NCBI GenBank assembly: GCA_019914995.1
Contig: CM034144.1
Coordinates: 5,177,489-5,241,488, forward strand
DNA length: 64,000 nucleotides
Reading direction: 5' to 3'
Source of the DNA: Acanthochlamys bracteata
Lineage: Eukaryota > Streptophyta > Magnoliopsida > Pandanales > Velloziaceae
Positions 35,964 to 49,000 of this stretch are shown here, in pieces; position 1 is the stretch's first letter; the number at the start of each line of letters is the position of its first letter. The notes under the pieces were generated by a model, which worked only from the letters and a program-made list of their open reading frames with translations, searched no databases and was not told the origin of the DNA. The translations under genes and the position numbers were made by a program.

Positions 35964-37377
35964 AAAGATAGTGTTTTATTATTTTTATAATTGACTACCT
36001 TCTACTAAAATTAAGGTACGTTATTTTGATTGAGAAATAAATTTTTAAAAATAAGTTATTAAAAATAATATTGTTCAAAATAATATACTTTTTTATTAAA
36101 TTAAGTTAAAGTAATTTTTTATATTATTTTTGTAATAAAAATAAATTAAAATTGATTTTTAGTAAAAAAGAAATAATTTTTGTGTATAAAAAATGCACCC
36201 TTATATTAATTTATTTTCAATTATAAAAAATAGTAAGCCTCCTTTCAGCTCACCTACTTTTACAAAAAAAATACAAAATTAAATTTTATTAATATTTCTA
36301 TTTATTATAATTTACTTTCCTAATTTATTTTTTTACAACTTATTTTCATCTAAAATAATACATCATAAATCATCTAAAGTAACCAGGGATGATTGTTTTG
36401 TACTTATTTACGAATATAGTAGAAAATGCATTAAACGGTAGCTCTCATTGTTGTTGTTTGCCTACCAAGGTAAAGAACATGTTTCAAATAGAGGGACTCT
36501 ATTTTTTCTCTTTGATTTTTAAATTTGACTAATTTATGCGTGTATATTTGTAAAAATTCTCAATTATCATAAATAAGTTTCTAAAATTAAATTACTTAGA
36601 AAATGAAAATAGAAATGAATTTATAATTTATATTTAATTTATTTTAGAAGTTGTTTAAAAGTAAAACTTTCATTATAAAATTTGGGTTTTAAAAGTAGAA
36701 TTTTCGTGAAAAAAATTAAAACTCAACTCATATCATCATCAACATTCTTTTGTATTTTTGGTGAAATGAAGGAGTGCTTTAGAACTGGACCACTGAAGAA
36801 TATCCGTTCCCATGAAACACAGTCTCTTTCTTTCTGGAAATCCACAAGTAAAAAAAAAACCAACTGAAATTTGACCAGTTAGTGGAGTGAAGGTGTGATT
36901 TCACGTGTTTGTGATTGACAGAAATTAATTGGACAAAGAGAAGAAAGTGTGAAGAATACTACAATGGATCTCTTATGAACAGTCGCTTAAATTGTTAGGG
37001 TTGCCATTTTCAAGCAACACAAGTCTACACCTGCCGATAATGAACTTCTGCTACTGGCTATGTAGAAACAAGCAGGATTCCTTCAGAGTTACGAAAAGTA
37101 ACTACTCGCACAAGTCACAAGTGTGCTGAGAGATATGACCAAAATTTTTATTTTTAACTACAGGTAAATTAAAATTTCAAAACTGAATTTTTAAAAATAA
37201 ATTATCTAAAAATATCAAGTTCGAATAAGTTTAATTTTTATATTTATTTATTGTTAAAAATAAATTTTAAAATATAAATTTTAAATTTAATCTTTAAATG
37301 TTACAAGTGAAAGTTTGAATTTTAATTTTTGTAATCAAAATTAGAGTTTAAAAAATTCGTATATTTTATTTTGAAAC

Positions 37378-37610
37378 ACTTTTTGGCATTGCTTAACAAA
37401 AAATAATTTTTTAATTTTTTATTTTATATTTTTAATAAGTATATAAAAAATTTATTTAAAAATATAAAAAATTTTACATAATAAAATCTTTTTATTATAT
37501 ATTTTTATTATTTTTAAAAATTAAAAAAAATTAGTTTTCAAAAAACTAAAAACATTTTTTATTTAAAAAAATTTTATTTTATAAATACTCACAAACGTCT
37601 CCTTAGTTTG
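37378..37610. repeat. AT-rich MITE, family 1 copy (opposite orientation)
   Basis: Opens 'ttggcattgcttaacaaaaa', has the core 'ttttacataataaaatcttt' and ends 'ataaatactcacaaacgtctcc'. Close match to the copies at 32318 and 63592. Confidence 0.6.
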
Positions 37611-39774
37611 ATCAAGAAAAATAAGACTAGCAGCCAGTTCCAAAGTTTGGCAAGGGCCCCGTATTGAATTTAATTTCATTCCTTGATTAGGAAACATCAA
37701 CTGCGGGATGGTTGAAGTACTTCTTTTAGAAGAAAAGTTATTTTGTAGTTGTAATATTGCGAAAGTCCATGATTACTAATGCAAAATCTTTCAATTTTGT
37801 TCATATTGCTAGCTGCTGCCAACTCTCTTCGTCTTTATTTCAATTTTGAGCGTATTTTAGTTGTTCAAAAATAAAATTTTTAAAAAATAAAATTCGAAAA
37901 GAAATAACGAAAATTCTAGTGTTTATGTCTCAGTCACAATTGGAAGTAGGTTATAAATTTTGTTAAATTAGGAATAAAAATTGAAGCAAGTGAAGTAGCT
38001 TAATTTCAAATTTGGTAAAAAAATATGAGCTTGGGATTACTGAAACTTGACTTCTGTGGAACGCAATCTGTTTTTAGGTTTGGTTAATTCCCTACATAAA
38101 AAAACATTAGTCTTCCATAATCATCCCATTCTTAAAATAATAAATTAAAAAAACCCTAAAAACAAAACAAGCCAACTATTATTCGGATGTAAAGGAAACC
38201 AAGTGTGTTGTCTGGGAAATGAGAATGTCTAAAGGGGGTTTTAATAATAATTGTTTATACTGAAAAAGAAGATTGTTGGAACTAAAAGTGGCAAAAGATA
38301 TATAAAAATGAGAAAAGTGAAAGATTGCATCTTATCCAATTGCATTTTCATGCCAGTTTATGGATAATGTTCTTGTCAGAGTTGGAAGAAAGCTTTGAAT
38401 TAAAGGGATGCAACCATTGTTTACCTATTACGAGGGTTTGGAATTTATTCATGAAAAGCTCCCAAAAAGATTCATGGATAATTTCTAATGTTCTAACAAA
38501 AAAGTTTTTACTTGAAGTGCCCGCCTAATAGGCATCATTAATATCTATCTATTCTTTCAGATCTCAAACAGTGTTGTATGTTCAAAAAACTAACAAAGCA
38601 AGCTTTTTGTGCATATATATCTTCTTATCATTTTATCAGAAACTTTAGTGTATATATCTTCATAACATTTATTCAATCATCACTAAGAGTTAGAAAGTAA
38701 TTTTCTAAGTGCAATTTCTGGCATTGCCGATTAATTATGGTAAACTTCAACTATTTAATCCTAATTTGAATTCAGGTTTGGTTCAAATATATGGTTTCTA
38801 CTCAATTGAATCTATTGTCTAATCAAGTACATTTTAGTAGGGTTGATTATTACTGCTCAGCAAGCCAAACACTTAAATTATTTAATTAAAGACGTGTTTT
38901 AGTTGCACGAAATAAGTTATGTAAAAATAAGTTTTTAAAAAAGTAGATTGAAAGATAAAATTTATCATTTTCGCAATAAACTCGAACAAAAAAGTGAGTC
39001 ATAATAAAATTAAAATCAACAAAAAATAAATTATGTAATTAAAATATGTTCTAAATAAAAATCTAACTCTGCAACTTCAGCTAGTGAGGCCAAACACTAG
39101 CTAGTGTAGTGGTAAAATACCATGATTCAAAATCTCCATCTCCTCCAATGCTTCCATATTTGATAAGGTTTCTAAAATCAGACATAGCTTCCAAATTCTT
39201 TTTCATATGTTAACAGATACACATTTGGTTTGCATTTTCATTCGCTGCGTTTTTAGGTTTTCTGTTTTACATGTTTCTGAAATCGATGGTTGAAAGTGTT
39301 TATGATTACATATATACAAAATTAAAATATTCAGTGTTTTACGTTTTTTTTTTTGTTTGGCTTTAGGTTTCAGTTTTTTTATTTAATATAATTAGGTTTT
39401 AAAAGATGTTTGACTGATTTGATATAAAATTAATTCCTGAATTAAATTGTCTTAATTGTTTCTGCGTGGAATTCTGATAACGTCTTAAGTTAATGGTAGA
39501 TTAAATCCCAAATTAAATTGTTTTAGGAGGTGGTTGGCATTTGGCACTATTGGTTTCATAAAAATTAACCTTTTTAAATAAATTAAATTATTTAAAATTT
39601 ATTAAAAACTTAGAAAATATAATATTGTATATCAGACAATTTATATATATAAATTTATTATTTTTTAGATAAAAAATTAAGCTAATTTTTAAAATTTTAA
39701 AATTAATTTTATTAAGCAAATTTAAAATTTTGCTTAAAATTTTACTGTTTATCTTCTTTTTTTTATTCAGATGC

Positions 39775-39970
39775 GTCTGTAATGTTTTTAAAAATATTTT
39801 TTTAGAATGAAATATATTTTTATTTTATTTCAAAAATATGCTCTAATTTTTATTTAAAAAATTAAAATATACAATAATAAAATTTTACTAAGTAAATTTT
39901 TATATTTTTAATTTTTAAAATAAATTTTATAAAATATTACAATATTTTATTAAAAAATTATAAAAGATGA
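39775..39970. repeat. AT-rich MITE, family 1 copy
   Basis: Core 'acaataataaaattttactaagtaaattt', followed by 'atattttattaaaaaattata', in the family 1 order. Termini decayed. Confidence 0.45.
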
Positions 39971-40689
39971 TTTTTTGGAATAGAATGTCAAATGGATTTC
40001 CTTTCTTAATAGAAAATCTCCAAATCCAAAGTGAAAATAAAACAAATCTTTCTACTTTTGTTTGAATTGAAGAAGTCCCAAAATCCAATATTTGGGATTT
40101 AAAAAGGGAAAGAACCAAATTGCAACAGAATGAAAAGACAATGGGCCTAACCCACTGAAAACAATAATCCATGGGGTACTCGTTTCTTAGCCCAACCCAT
40201 CAATCCCTTATCTTTCTTTTCAAAACATTTTCTTTTAGAGCACCTTGACTTGCTGAGAAATTAGTTTCTTAAAAATAAGTTATAAAAAATATGTCAAGAT
40301 TTTTCTACCTCACCGTCAGTGATCCAGAAATAATTTTCTTCGACTGAAAAATTCACTTCTGAATACTTTTTTATGTTTATTTTTATAAATTTAATTATTT
40401 TTCTAAAAGTAACATACACTTATCTTCAAAAGAGTTCATCAATATTGCATTCATTTTCTTAGTTATATTCATACAAACACTTATCAGCTCAGAAGAAGAG
40501 CTTTAGATAAATATTACCTATCCAAATATTAGAATCTTATTTGACAACATATTCTTTCGTCAAGCACAAGGCAGAGCTCGTCGTGCGGCTTGTATGTTTG
40601 TCATAACGTGACTCAGAAAGTCAGTTTTTAAATGTTAAATTTAAAAACATAATTAAAAAAATTTAAACGTAAATGAAACAACTTATTAG

Positions 40690-41330
40690 GACTCACTTTT
40701 TGTAGTTTTATTAAAACCCAACACGGACCGGCCGGATCGATCTGAAATTCGGCGATCCGGATTTTGAGTTGGGTGAGTAGCATAATTTGATACGCAATAA
40801 ATCAGATAAAATTCAGATCGTTTCAGTCGATTTCCGAATAATTTGGTGATCCGATGGAACGGGTATTGACCTAGCTTTATTATTAAAAAAGTATAAAAAG
40901 AAACCAAATATTAAACACGCTTACTTTTTGAATTTTTTCACTTCTTCCAGACTATTTATGTACGTATAAAGCTACAAATAGTTATACATAATTATATTTA
41001 GTATAGCTAATTTGTAATGTTTAAAATATTAAGATTCTGCTATATTTTAAATTTTTTGATTACTGTTTTGACTATTGAAAACTATTGCTTAAAAAATAAA
41101 AGATGTAATTTAAAAAAATATATTCAATATTTATTGTATATAATTATATTTTAATATTTTTTAAATAATTGATACAATAGATATTATATAATAGATATAT
41201 TATATTTATAATATTAATATTTATTTAATAAATTTGATTTGATTCAGTAGGTCAATTTGGTGACCCGATGAGTTAACAGCGGACTCGGTGATCGGATAAT
41301 ATTTCCAGATCAAGCACCCAATTAGTTTTC
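40690..41330. repeat. Element with 'GGTGATCCGATG' subterminal blocks
   Basis: Two ends about 0.5 kb apart carry related C/G-containing blocks in an otherwise A/T sequence. They are 'cggccggatcgatctg', 'ggcgatccgg' and 'ggtgatccgatggaacgggtattgacc' on the left, and 'ggtcaatttggtgacccgatgag' and 'cggtgatcggataat' on the right. It resembles the organisation of the 31.5-32.3 kb element and is probably another non-autonomous hAT-like relic. Its 3' edge lies close to the OEP61-like gene. Confidence 0.4.
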
Positions 41331-41440
41331 AAAACACTAGACTTTAATGAAAAGAAAAAAAAAAAATTGAATTAGGTAAAGTAAAACATGCCCTTTTATC
41401 GAAATTCAACCGCCGAACAAAAAGAGGACAGCATGCATGT

Positions 41441-41776
41441 TCATCTTCCACCAATGAAACTTATTAGTTTGTGAAAGATGAAGGCTATCAATGGCATTAT
41501 AATGGCAAAGACCATGTGAGGTCTTCCTAAGAGCCACCAGTTCTTTGCCTTGATTAAAGTTCTCAACCCTGGTAAAACACTGTCACCCCACCGCATGATT
41601 CTAACCAAATCCTCTGGTGATAGCGATGACATGACTTGCTGAGCCTTCGCTGCATCTTCCTTAGACAGCTTCACGTCAAACTGTTCGCCAATATTCGCCA
41701 TCATTTCTGGGCTGATATTCTTCAGCAGAGAAGTGAACATCTCTCGCCAAGCCGGGTCCTTCATTGAGTTTCTCAT
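41441..41776 (-). CDS. Stand-alone OEP61-like C-terminal protein, tail-anchored, 111 residues
   Basis: A single open exon opening 'MRNSMKDPAWREMFTSLLKN' and continuing 'ISPEMMANIGEQFDVKLS', 'AQQVMSSLSPEDLVRIMRW', 'KNWWLLGRP' and a C-terminal hydrophobic segment (about residues 86-106). This corresponds to the C-terminal part of plant OEP61/TPR7, a tail-anchored Hsp70 co-receptor of the chloroplast outer envelope/ER. The N-terminal TPR domain that binds Hsp70/Hsp90 is absent. An in-frame TGA lies upstream without another ATG, and the 0.48 kb between this gene and the transporter shows no TPR exon. A TATA-like CTATTTAAAGG lies at about 41881-41872, roughly 100 bases before the ATG. Likely a small expressed paralogue or a truncated duplicate. 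Without the TPR domain it cannot act as a chaperone receptor in the usual way. Confidence 0.75.
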   Translation of the reverse strand: MRNSMKDPAWREMFTSLLKNISPEMMANIGEQFDVKLSKEDAAKAQQVMSSLSPEDLVRIMRWGDSVLPGLRTLIKAKNWWLLGRPHMVFAIIMPLIAFIFHKLISFIGGR

Positions 41777-41871
41777 GTTATTATTGCACTTTCGTAAAAA
41801 TAGCGAAAATCACTGAAGGGAAAACAGAGTGAAAAATTACTTGATTGATGGTGAGAATAGAACTTGCACTC

Positions 41872-41882
41872 CTTTAAATAGA
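41872..41882 (-). promoter_or_regulatory. TATA-like box of the OEP61-like gene
   Basis: Minus-strand CTATTTAAAGG about 100 bases upstream of the ATG at 41776, a usual distance for a plant TATA box plus a short leader. Confidence 0.45.
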
Positions 41883-42253
41883 CTCATAATTGTCTAAAAA
41901 GTTTTAGGAGAAATAGGCTTTACTAATTAGAACACAACTCAAACTCTAGTAATTTTAATTCAAATAAAATACTAAAACTTATTATGACTGAAGAAACTCT
42001 CAAACAAATTAAAATACCTAAAAATTAATTAGACTCTTATTGGACATAAAGATTGGTTTCCCGTATGTTCGGTAGTGAATCACTATTTTATACCCACTTC
42101 AAATTTTCTCATGTACACAAAAACTCTCTTTTTTTTTTTTTTTCCAGACGAAAAAGAAGAGCTAAAATGGATCAGCATCCTACATAACATGCTACTTATT
42201 TACCAAAAAAAAAAAAAGAAAGCAAAATTCAGAACACGTGTACTTTCTAATTC

Positions 42254-45200
42254 TCATACATGGTACACCATTCCAACCTCTAGGGTCGAAGCGTGAGGGA
42301 TAGTAACAGCGTATGCAGGACCTCTGCAGTTTCTTCTCAAGAAATCATAACCAACATTGATTGCCAACCTCTTCAACCACCCTGATCCGTTTTTAGCCTT
42401 CACGTAAGAATGCCCGAATATGAATGCCATCCCTGCTTCCCTTGCCTCCATCAGTTCCTGTAGTTCGTCCCTTACACTGATGTCTGGCTCAGGACTTTTC
42501 TCGGGAAGCACAAATCTCACTCTCTTCTTACAGTGTAAGATGGGCGATCGTATCTCTCTTTCACTTGACGGCCCAGCTTCTTCGTCTATATTAGCAGCTT
42601 CTTCTTCTTCTTCCAATCGTACCCCAGGGACAACAACTGTCATCCTCCCATCATCTTTATCAGGTTCCACAATTGCTGTACCATTTGTTTCTGGTGATTC
42701 TGAGCGGATGAATTCAGCAATGCTGCAGACAAGATCCTTCTCAAACTCCATGTCGTCCTCGTGTATGTCATGGTATCCGTAACGCACGATGCAACGGTAG
42801 ATCCTATATGCTTTCGGACCGATGCGTCCAACGAGGAATCTCTCCTCAGGTTTGATGTATGGCACTGGAAGTGATTTGACGCAGAGGAAGACAAGCACCT
42901 TGTCAAGAAGGGGGGTTAGCTAGTTGCTGCAAAGACGATCTACACAATATTTGGGTAATTGAGATTCATTATGTAATGATTTTTTCGCGATGCACAATTG
43001 CCCATGTTGCTATGATGCTACTGAAAGTAGAACGGCATTTTGAAATCACATACCTGGTGGAAAGCAGGAAGATTTGTGACGAAATGGGAAAAGATGGCAG
43101 GTACACCGGAAACAAGCTCGGTTTGAATAAGGCCTATGCCTCTCACACGAACAATTCCAAGATTAGGACCAAGTCCAAGAAGCCAACTTATAGAGACCTT
43201 GTTTTGAACATCAAACTCATATTTCTTGAGGGTGCCATAGTGCCAAACATACATAATGATCATGAAAATAAAAGCAAGGGCGATAGGGACCCATGCTCCT
43301 TCAAGAAACTTGATGAGGGCGGAGGAGAAGTAGAGAGCCTCGATAATGCCAAAGAAAAAGATGAAGCCAAAGGCAAAAAGTATGCTCTTTTGCCAGACCA
43401 GGACAATCACAAGGGACATCAAGCAGGTTGTGACCAGCATCACGGTTATAACAGCTAACCCTGCCACAAATAAGATGTGAACTATGCGTTAAGAGTTTGC
43501 AATGGATAACGCATAGGAACTAGTGGCAAAGTAATAATATACTGCCCTCAACGTAAATTGCTAAAATTCTTATTTTCACTATGAAGCTATGTGGTAATAG
43601 CGACCCAGAATTGTAGTTTAACAGACTGTCATTTACAATGAACTGCTTTCTTGTAACCCTTGTTTTCACATGAAATAACAAGCAGTCTCCACCATGTTAT
43701 TAAATTATTTTGAACATTCATAAAAGAGGTTGAAATAAACAGATCATTGCCAACTCTAACCAAGTATAACTGGAAACAAATAATGAACAGTATCAAACTG
43801 ATGGAACAAATATGAATTAGAAAAAACCTTTTACCTGATGCATTACCCAACCGTTTTGTATCCCTAAAGCCAAGAGTAACAGCTAAGCAAAAGAACATCA
43901 GGATCCAATTGATCTCCGGAATATATATCTGACCATGGACTTTGGATGATGTGTGTACAATCTTAACCCTAGGGAAGCATCCTATTGCACTGCTCTGCTT
44001 GATTATTGAGAAGGTCCCTGTGATGACAGCTTGGCTACCCACTACAGCTGCAAGTATAGCTATCACCAGGACTGGCCACCTTAATTTTTCTAGAAGATAT
44101 AAAACTATTAGTTAGCATCCACAAGATATATCTTCTTTGGTCTCTCGATGACTTTCTTTATGCAATACAACGTAAAGAACCACCTGGTACAGACACATAA
44201 AATCCAATCCGGTAGCTACTTTCAATGTTGTGATGTCGAGACAGATAAGCAGCTTGTCCCATATATGCCAAAATCAAGGATGGATAAACCACAAAAGTGA
44301 AAGCAAGCTGCAGGTAAGTAATATTTCATCAGAGGACATATGTCCTATAAGAAGTTGAACATGAATACATCAATATCTTTTAATGCATGAAAACTAGGAA
44401 TATGTATATATACATATATACGTACATATATATGTATGTATACATATGTGTATATATATGTATGGTAACATGTATGTGTATATATATATATGGTAACACG
44501 CTGACAAAATTTCAACTCAAATCGACTCATGAATCAACCTCCTTCTGATCACTTTATCATTACGATAGAAATTTAAAAACTTTAATATATATATATTTGT
44601 GTTATCTTGATCAAGTGTCCAAATAGAAATCAATTCGTGGTCTAATTAAGCTAAAATTTTATCAGCATGTTACCAACTCATAATTCTTCATATCCTACAG
44701 TAGAGATCGAATTTGGAGATCTCCACGACAAAAAATAACTGTTGAGTGCGTGGGAGTGCCTTTAGGAGAGGGAGTGCTATTATCTCTCCCCTATATATAT
44801 ATATATACACACACCTAGGGGCACTCCCATATTTAGAGCACTGTCTATTTAGAATGTTCTGAATTTAGTCTCCACCATAGATATAAAGGACTATTGAGTT
44901 AGAATTTCAGTAAAAAACTTTCATCTCAATCGGAGCACGAATCGACCTCCATCCAACTTTTTGATCAAGAAGCAATACATATATTTTTAGTTTTTTTCTT
45001 CATATTTTGATCAAAATACTAGATGGAGTTCGATTGTGGTCTGATTGAGCTGAAAGTTTTAACAGAGATTCCGACCAATACTTCTTCATATCTAACGGTG
45101 CTGATTGAAGTCGAAGCATTCTAAGTGAAAGATACCCCATGAGTGTTCACTAAGGTGGGGGTGCCCTTATCCACACATAAGAGCTGAAGTGCTCATATCA

Positions 45201-48200
45201 CTCCCCATATATGTGTGTGTGTATACATATATATATAGAACAAAAAAGGATTTAAGTGAATAGCTGGTGGTAACTAGTTGTAAAACCACCACCTAGCAGT
45301 GCTAGTTATAGATAATAAAAGAAACCAACTAGAAAGATCTACTGCTCAAGAGGTAGATGACTCATCAAACAGTTATTACTACCAGACATAACCATCCAAA
45401 ACTTACATATGCTGGCCAGAAAAGGCATTTCCATCAACAAGCATGTAAAAGCATTCAAAGAAGATGCATTGTTAGATTAGCCTTTTCACGGCAGCAGCAT
45501 TATCTAAGCCATTATTGGTTAGTCCAATGTACTGTTGGAAAGCTATAGTGATACATTGAACCATGAAACAACCAAGATTACTTCCTACCGCAGAAAATAT
45601 GGTCCACTGCGTAGAATGTAACCAAATGAAAGAACATAATGTTGTTGCAAGTTATACTAGCATGCTTTTCAGTAGTCTAAGACAAATTTGCCACCATATC
45701 CACCACCATTGTCTTGATTAGTATATCCATCTTATTGTAGTGCTAGTATTACTATTATAAATCATTGAGGGGAACCACATTAGCTGATTTAATTTAAATT
45801 TTTTTGTAACATCTTTCACATGTTGAGTTTTAAGTCAACATATAGTCATGAAAGTGTTATATGAAAGATGTAAGGGACAAAAAGAGATATTTCAAGAAAC
45901 AGTACTTAAAACACGATTGATTAGGGCAAAGAACAGTTAAAGAAGTATATGAAGAACCAAAATTACAAGCACATAACAAAGATGCAACGATCCTACTAAC
46001 GAAAGCTACCTGCATTCTGTACCTTTATTGATAGCTGTGAAAAGTGTCCTAGATCTGCAAACATAGCTTCAGAACCTGCAAATTTTTGTTAAAAATTTCA
46101 TAAAGCTATGTAATTGATGGGGAAAAAGAAGTAACCCAGTCTATCATAAATCCAATCTACCTGTTATACACAACAAAATTCCACCCAAGGACATCCATCC
46201 TTCTCTCTGGGTCTTCTTTAGGAATTTATACATGTAATATGGTGAGAGCGCTTGGTATACATGTGGATTCCAATGGATAATATTGTAAAGGCCTATAGCG
46301 CTGATGCATAGAAGCCATACGATGACAATTGGTGCAAAAAGGACACCTACACGATGTGTACCATAGTGTTGCAAGGCAAATAAGCCAATGAGAATGATAC
46401 ATGCAACCGGAACCACTACATCTGCAATAAAAAACTGCGTCAATCTCAAAATTATGTCAACCAGAAAAAAGAGTGAAACCAAGAATAGAAAGCCAATGAT
46501 CAAAACGTACGACTGTGAACAAAAAAAGCAAAATTAGCAACTTGTTTAGTATGAAAATTCTGATTTTAACTTGGGAAAATTTAGTGAGAATTGGCATACA
46601 CCAGCAATAAGTCTTGAAGAGTATGTGTAAGGTACAAATGGACAATGTTGCGTGAAACAAAGACCAGAGAGCAAGCACTTGGAAGCTCAAAAACAGGATG
46701 ACCAGTTCATAAAATGCCAAGGACAATGTCGGATGGAGAATTAATATAATACCCACGTTTAAAACAGTTTCATGATTTCTCTGTGCGCTAAATCTCCAAA
46801 CCAGAACTTGCTTTAGTTCTTTGAACACTATGAAGTTTACAAATAATGGATTTTGGCTGTTCAATTTAGCAGTGAAAACCCTCTAAATCCTGAAAACCAT
46901 GCACAAATAATACAACGGAGAGTAAAAACATTCTGCGATATCCTTGGACAACTAGATATAAACATGAGTAAGATCCTCATTAAGTATATAATAACACATC
47001 ATTTCCTTCCAACTTGAATTACTTTTACGCAGTTGATGTGCATTGCTGGTCTATTTAATAGAGTCTGAAATTCCGACAATTGAATGTAAAAGTTAAACAA
47101 CATGGTAAGAATGTTAAACAACATGCCTAAACAACGAAAGCTAAGTTCCTTTTTTGACACGAATGGAGTTCCATATTTTGTCATCACGTAATTGTCTGAC
47201 ACCTACGACTCCAGTTTTCATGTTATGCTCCTGCTTCTTATCTACTTTTGACAGTATCTAGTGGTCCTATGTGTGGGGAGTGTTTATAGCATTACAGTCT
47301 CATGTGTAGGGAGTCCTAGTGGTCCCATGTGTAGGCAGTGGCATTATAGTCTCATTTGCTAACATTTCTATTTCTAGGGAATATGTTGCCTGCAAGTTCT
47401 AATAGACTAGAATACTGGAATACTCTGCTCCTATTTCGCAAGAAAAAAAAGATTAGAGCAACATGTGGATGCTTGTAGAATACTAAGGCGTACTTACATC
47501 TGTGTTGTTCATGCTCCATGGAAAGCTCAAGGCCAGATACAGCTGAAAAAACTGGAAAGAACAAATTGGTTACCAAAGTGAATAAGAATTATATAGCCAT
47601 GAAACCAAAGCCAAGCAGGCAACAGGCATTACCAGAAATTGCAGGGGTGAGTACACCATCCCCTATAACCATGCAAGTACCAATCAGTGCTAGGATCAAT
47701 AGCAACTTCTGCAGCACTTGATGCTTCTCCAGCAGCCCTCTGACACCAGAGACAATTACTCCGTCTCTAGAAGGTGACAGTAACCTGACACCATCAGTTT
47801 TCTTGTACGCTGACACTTCCTCATCAGCAACCTGGCTATTGGGAAGGAATCCAACATGGGCATGGCGACAAAGGAGCGAGTACAGGGCAAAAGTGCCTCC
47901 TTCACCATTGTCGTCAGCTCGAAGAACAATGAAAACATACTTGAGGAGAGGGATTAGTGTGAGTGTCCAAAAGACAAATGAGAGCACGCCATAAATCTCT
48001 TCATTTGTCTCTGAATGGCGAATGTCACTAGCAAAGGTGTTCTTATAAACATAAAGCGGCGAGGTGCTCAGGTCACCATATACTACCCCCAAACTCTGGT
48101 AGGCAAGTGTGAGAACTGTCCACCACGATTGCTGTTGCATCATAGACACAAACTACGTTAAGAAGAACACCAAACCAAGAATTTTCTCAAACTCTCGAAA

Positions 48201-48489
48201 CAAATAAATGATCAAACCAAATTAAGCATACTTTCTCAAATTTCATCCTTTCTTTTCGAAAAATACTGGCATAACCTTTAACTAATTTAATCTGTCTTCA
48301 AGAAAAAAGAAAATCAAAACAACCCAATGAAGAATACCAAATTAAGCAATCTCTAACTTCAGAAAAATTCAAGACCAACTAGAGTTAGCTATCTATTAAT
48401 TCCATGCAGCAAAAAGAAGCCAAAATCAGTATTCCTTGAATCCCAGGTACCTTGGTTGGAGTGCTACAATAGCCACCCTCAACATCCAT
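42254..48489 (-). CDS. KUP6/KUP8: KUP/HAK/KT potassium transporter (KUP6/KUP8 type), nine exons, complete
   Basis: Exons 48489-48451, 48131-47633, 47551-47498, 46421-46161, 46075-46023, 44307-44184, 44089-43835, 43460-43054 and 42898-42254 total 2337 nt and give 778 residues, all junctions in phase. It is a plasma-membrane (or tonoplast) K+ transporter of the KUP family with about twelve membrane helices over residues 20-520 and a cytosolic C-terminal domain. Family signatures are present: '[15 protein letters not shown]' at 27-41, '[23 protein letters not shown]', '[11 protein letters not shown]', '[13 protein letters not shown]', '[16 protein letters not shown]', 'YMGQAAYLS', '[15 protein letters not shown]' and 'EINWILM'. 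The C-terminal '[10 protein letters not shown]' and '[15 protein letters not shown]' fit the KUP6/KUP8 branch, known for guard-cell and osmotic K+ homeostasis. Length matches AtKUP6 (about 780). Intron 5 (46022-44308) contains a repeat cluster. No defect seen. Confidence 0.93.
44395..44500. repeat. TA/TG-rich microsatellite in the transporter intron 5
   Basis: Interrupted run of 'tatgtatatatacatatata' type dinucleotides from about 44400 to 44496. The open frames here are simple-sequence artefacts. Confidence 0.85.
44500..45240. repeat. Two diverged copies of a ~300-bp repeat in transporter intron 5
   Basis: Copy 1 (about 44510-44790) and copy 2 (about 44895-45220) share the same order of blocks. 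These are 'tttcaactcaaatcgactcatgaatcaacct' / 'tttcatctcaatcggagcacgaatcgacct', 'gtggtctaattaagctaaaatttta' / 'gtggtctgattgagctgaaagtttta', 'cttcatatcctacagt' / 'cttcatatctaacggt', and 'gggagtgcctttaggagaggg' / 'gggggtgcccttatcc'. A TA run with 'ctaggggcactcccat' lies between them. A partial third copy lies at about 54040-54235. Probably a non-autonomous transposon family. Confidence 0.6.
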
Positions 48490-49000
48490 CAGCCAAGTGC
48501 TTCCTAACTCATCACACCTATATGGTCCCAAACGAACACCAACCACCTAGAAAAGCAAGCAACTTGTTTCCTGAAAGACAAAAAAGCCAAATTCTCTTTT
48601 CAGAAACATAAGCATTATCAAAACCACCAGCCAATAATCAATTGAAAACATCGCACAAAAAAAACCCCTTATTTCTTACCCTGATGTTCTGTATCTGAGT
48701 TAAAGATCAAAGCTTCAAGGTTTTTTTCCAAGAAACAATTCTGCTCGTTTCTTGCTATGGATGGAGCAAAAACCCAAGAAGAAAACACGGCAAAGATCAA
48801 ACTTTTCTCAGCTTCAAAAAGGTTTAAAAAGCAGACCAACAAGAAATAGGAAATAGGGAAAAGGGAAATGGGGATTCGAGTTATTTTATGCAAAATCTAG
48901 TACAGTTAGGTGGGATGTAAGCCAAGAGAAAAACGAAAGTAGCCAAATGAGAGCGGGCAAAGTATTCTAGAATTGGATAAACAGAACGAAAAGGAGAAGG
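48490..49000 (-). promoter_or_regulatory. Transporter 5' leader with a probable short leader intron
   Basis: Upstream of the ATG at 48489 there is an acceptor 'ttttgtctttcag' ending near 48573 and a donor 'CAGG|GTAAG' near 48681. This suggests a leader intron of roughly 110 bases and an upstream non-coding exon up to about 48.9-49.0 kb. No coding potential. Exact transcription start not determinable. Confidence 0.4.

Larger units (their letters stand above)
28680..41400. other. 12.7-kb gene desert made of AT-rich repeats
   Basis: No host coding exon recognised on either strand. It contains many copies of MITE family 1, other small inverted-repeat elements (for example 35719-35963), a repeat family with 'atttaataaccggatcaaa' blocks and a 31-base T run at 29925-29955. 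Longer open frames such as 29759-29992 or 38325-38528 have repeat-like or unrecognisable translations. Confidence 0.65.

Noticed and set aside
42420-43458. Plus-strand frames of 120 and 160 codons
   Set aside because: Antisense to transporter exons 9 and 8; the translations lack any family features.
44345-44530. Tyr/Ile/His-rich 61-codon frame
   Set aside because: Translation of a TA/TG microsatellite in an intron.
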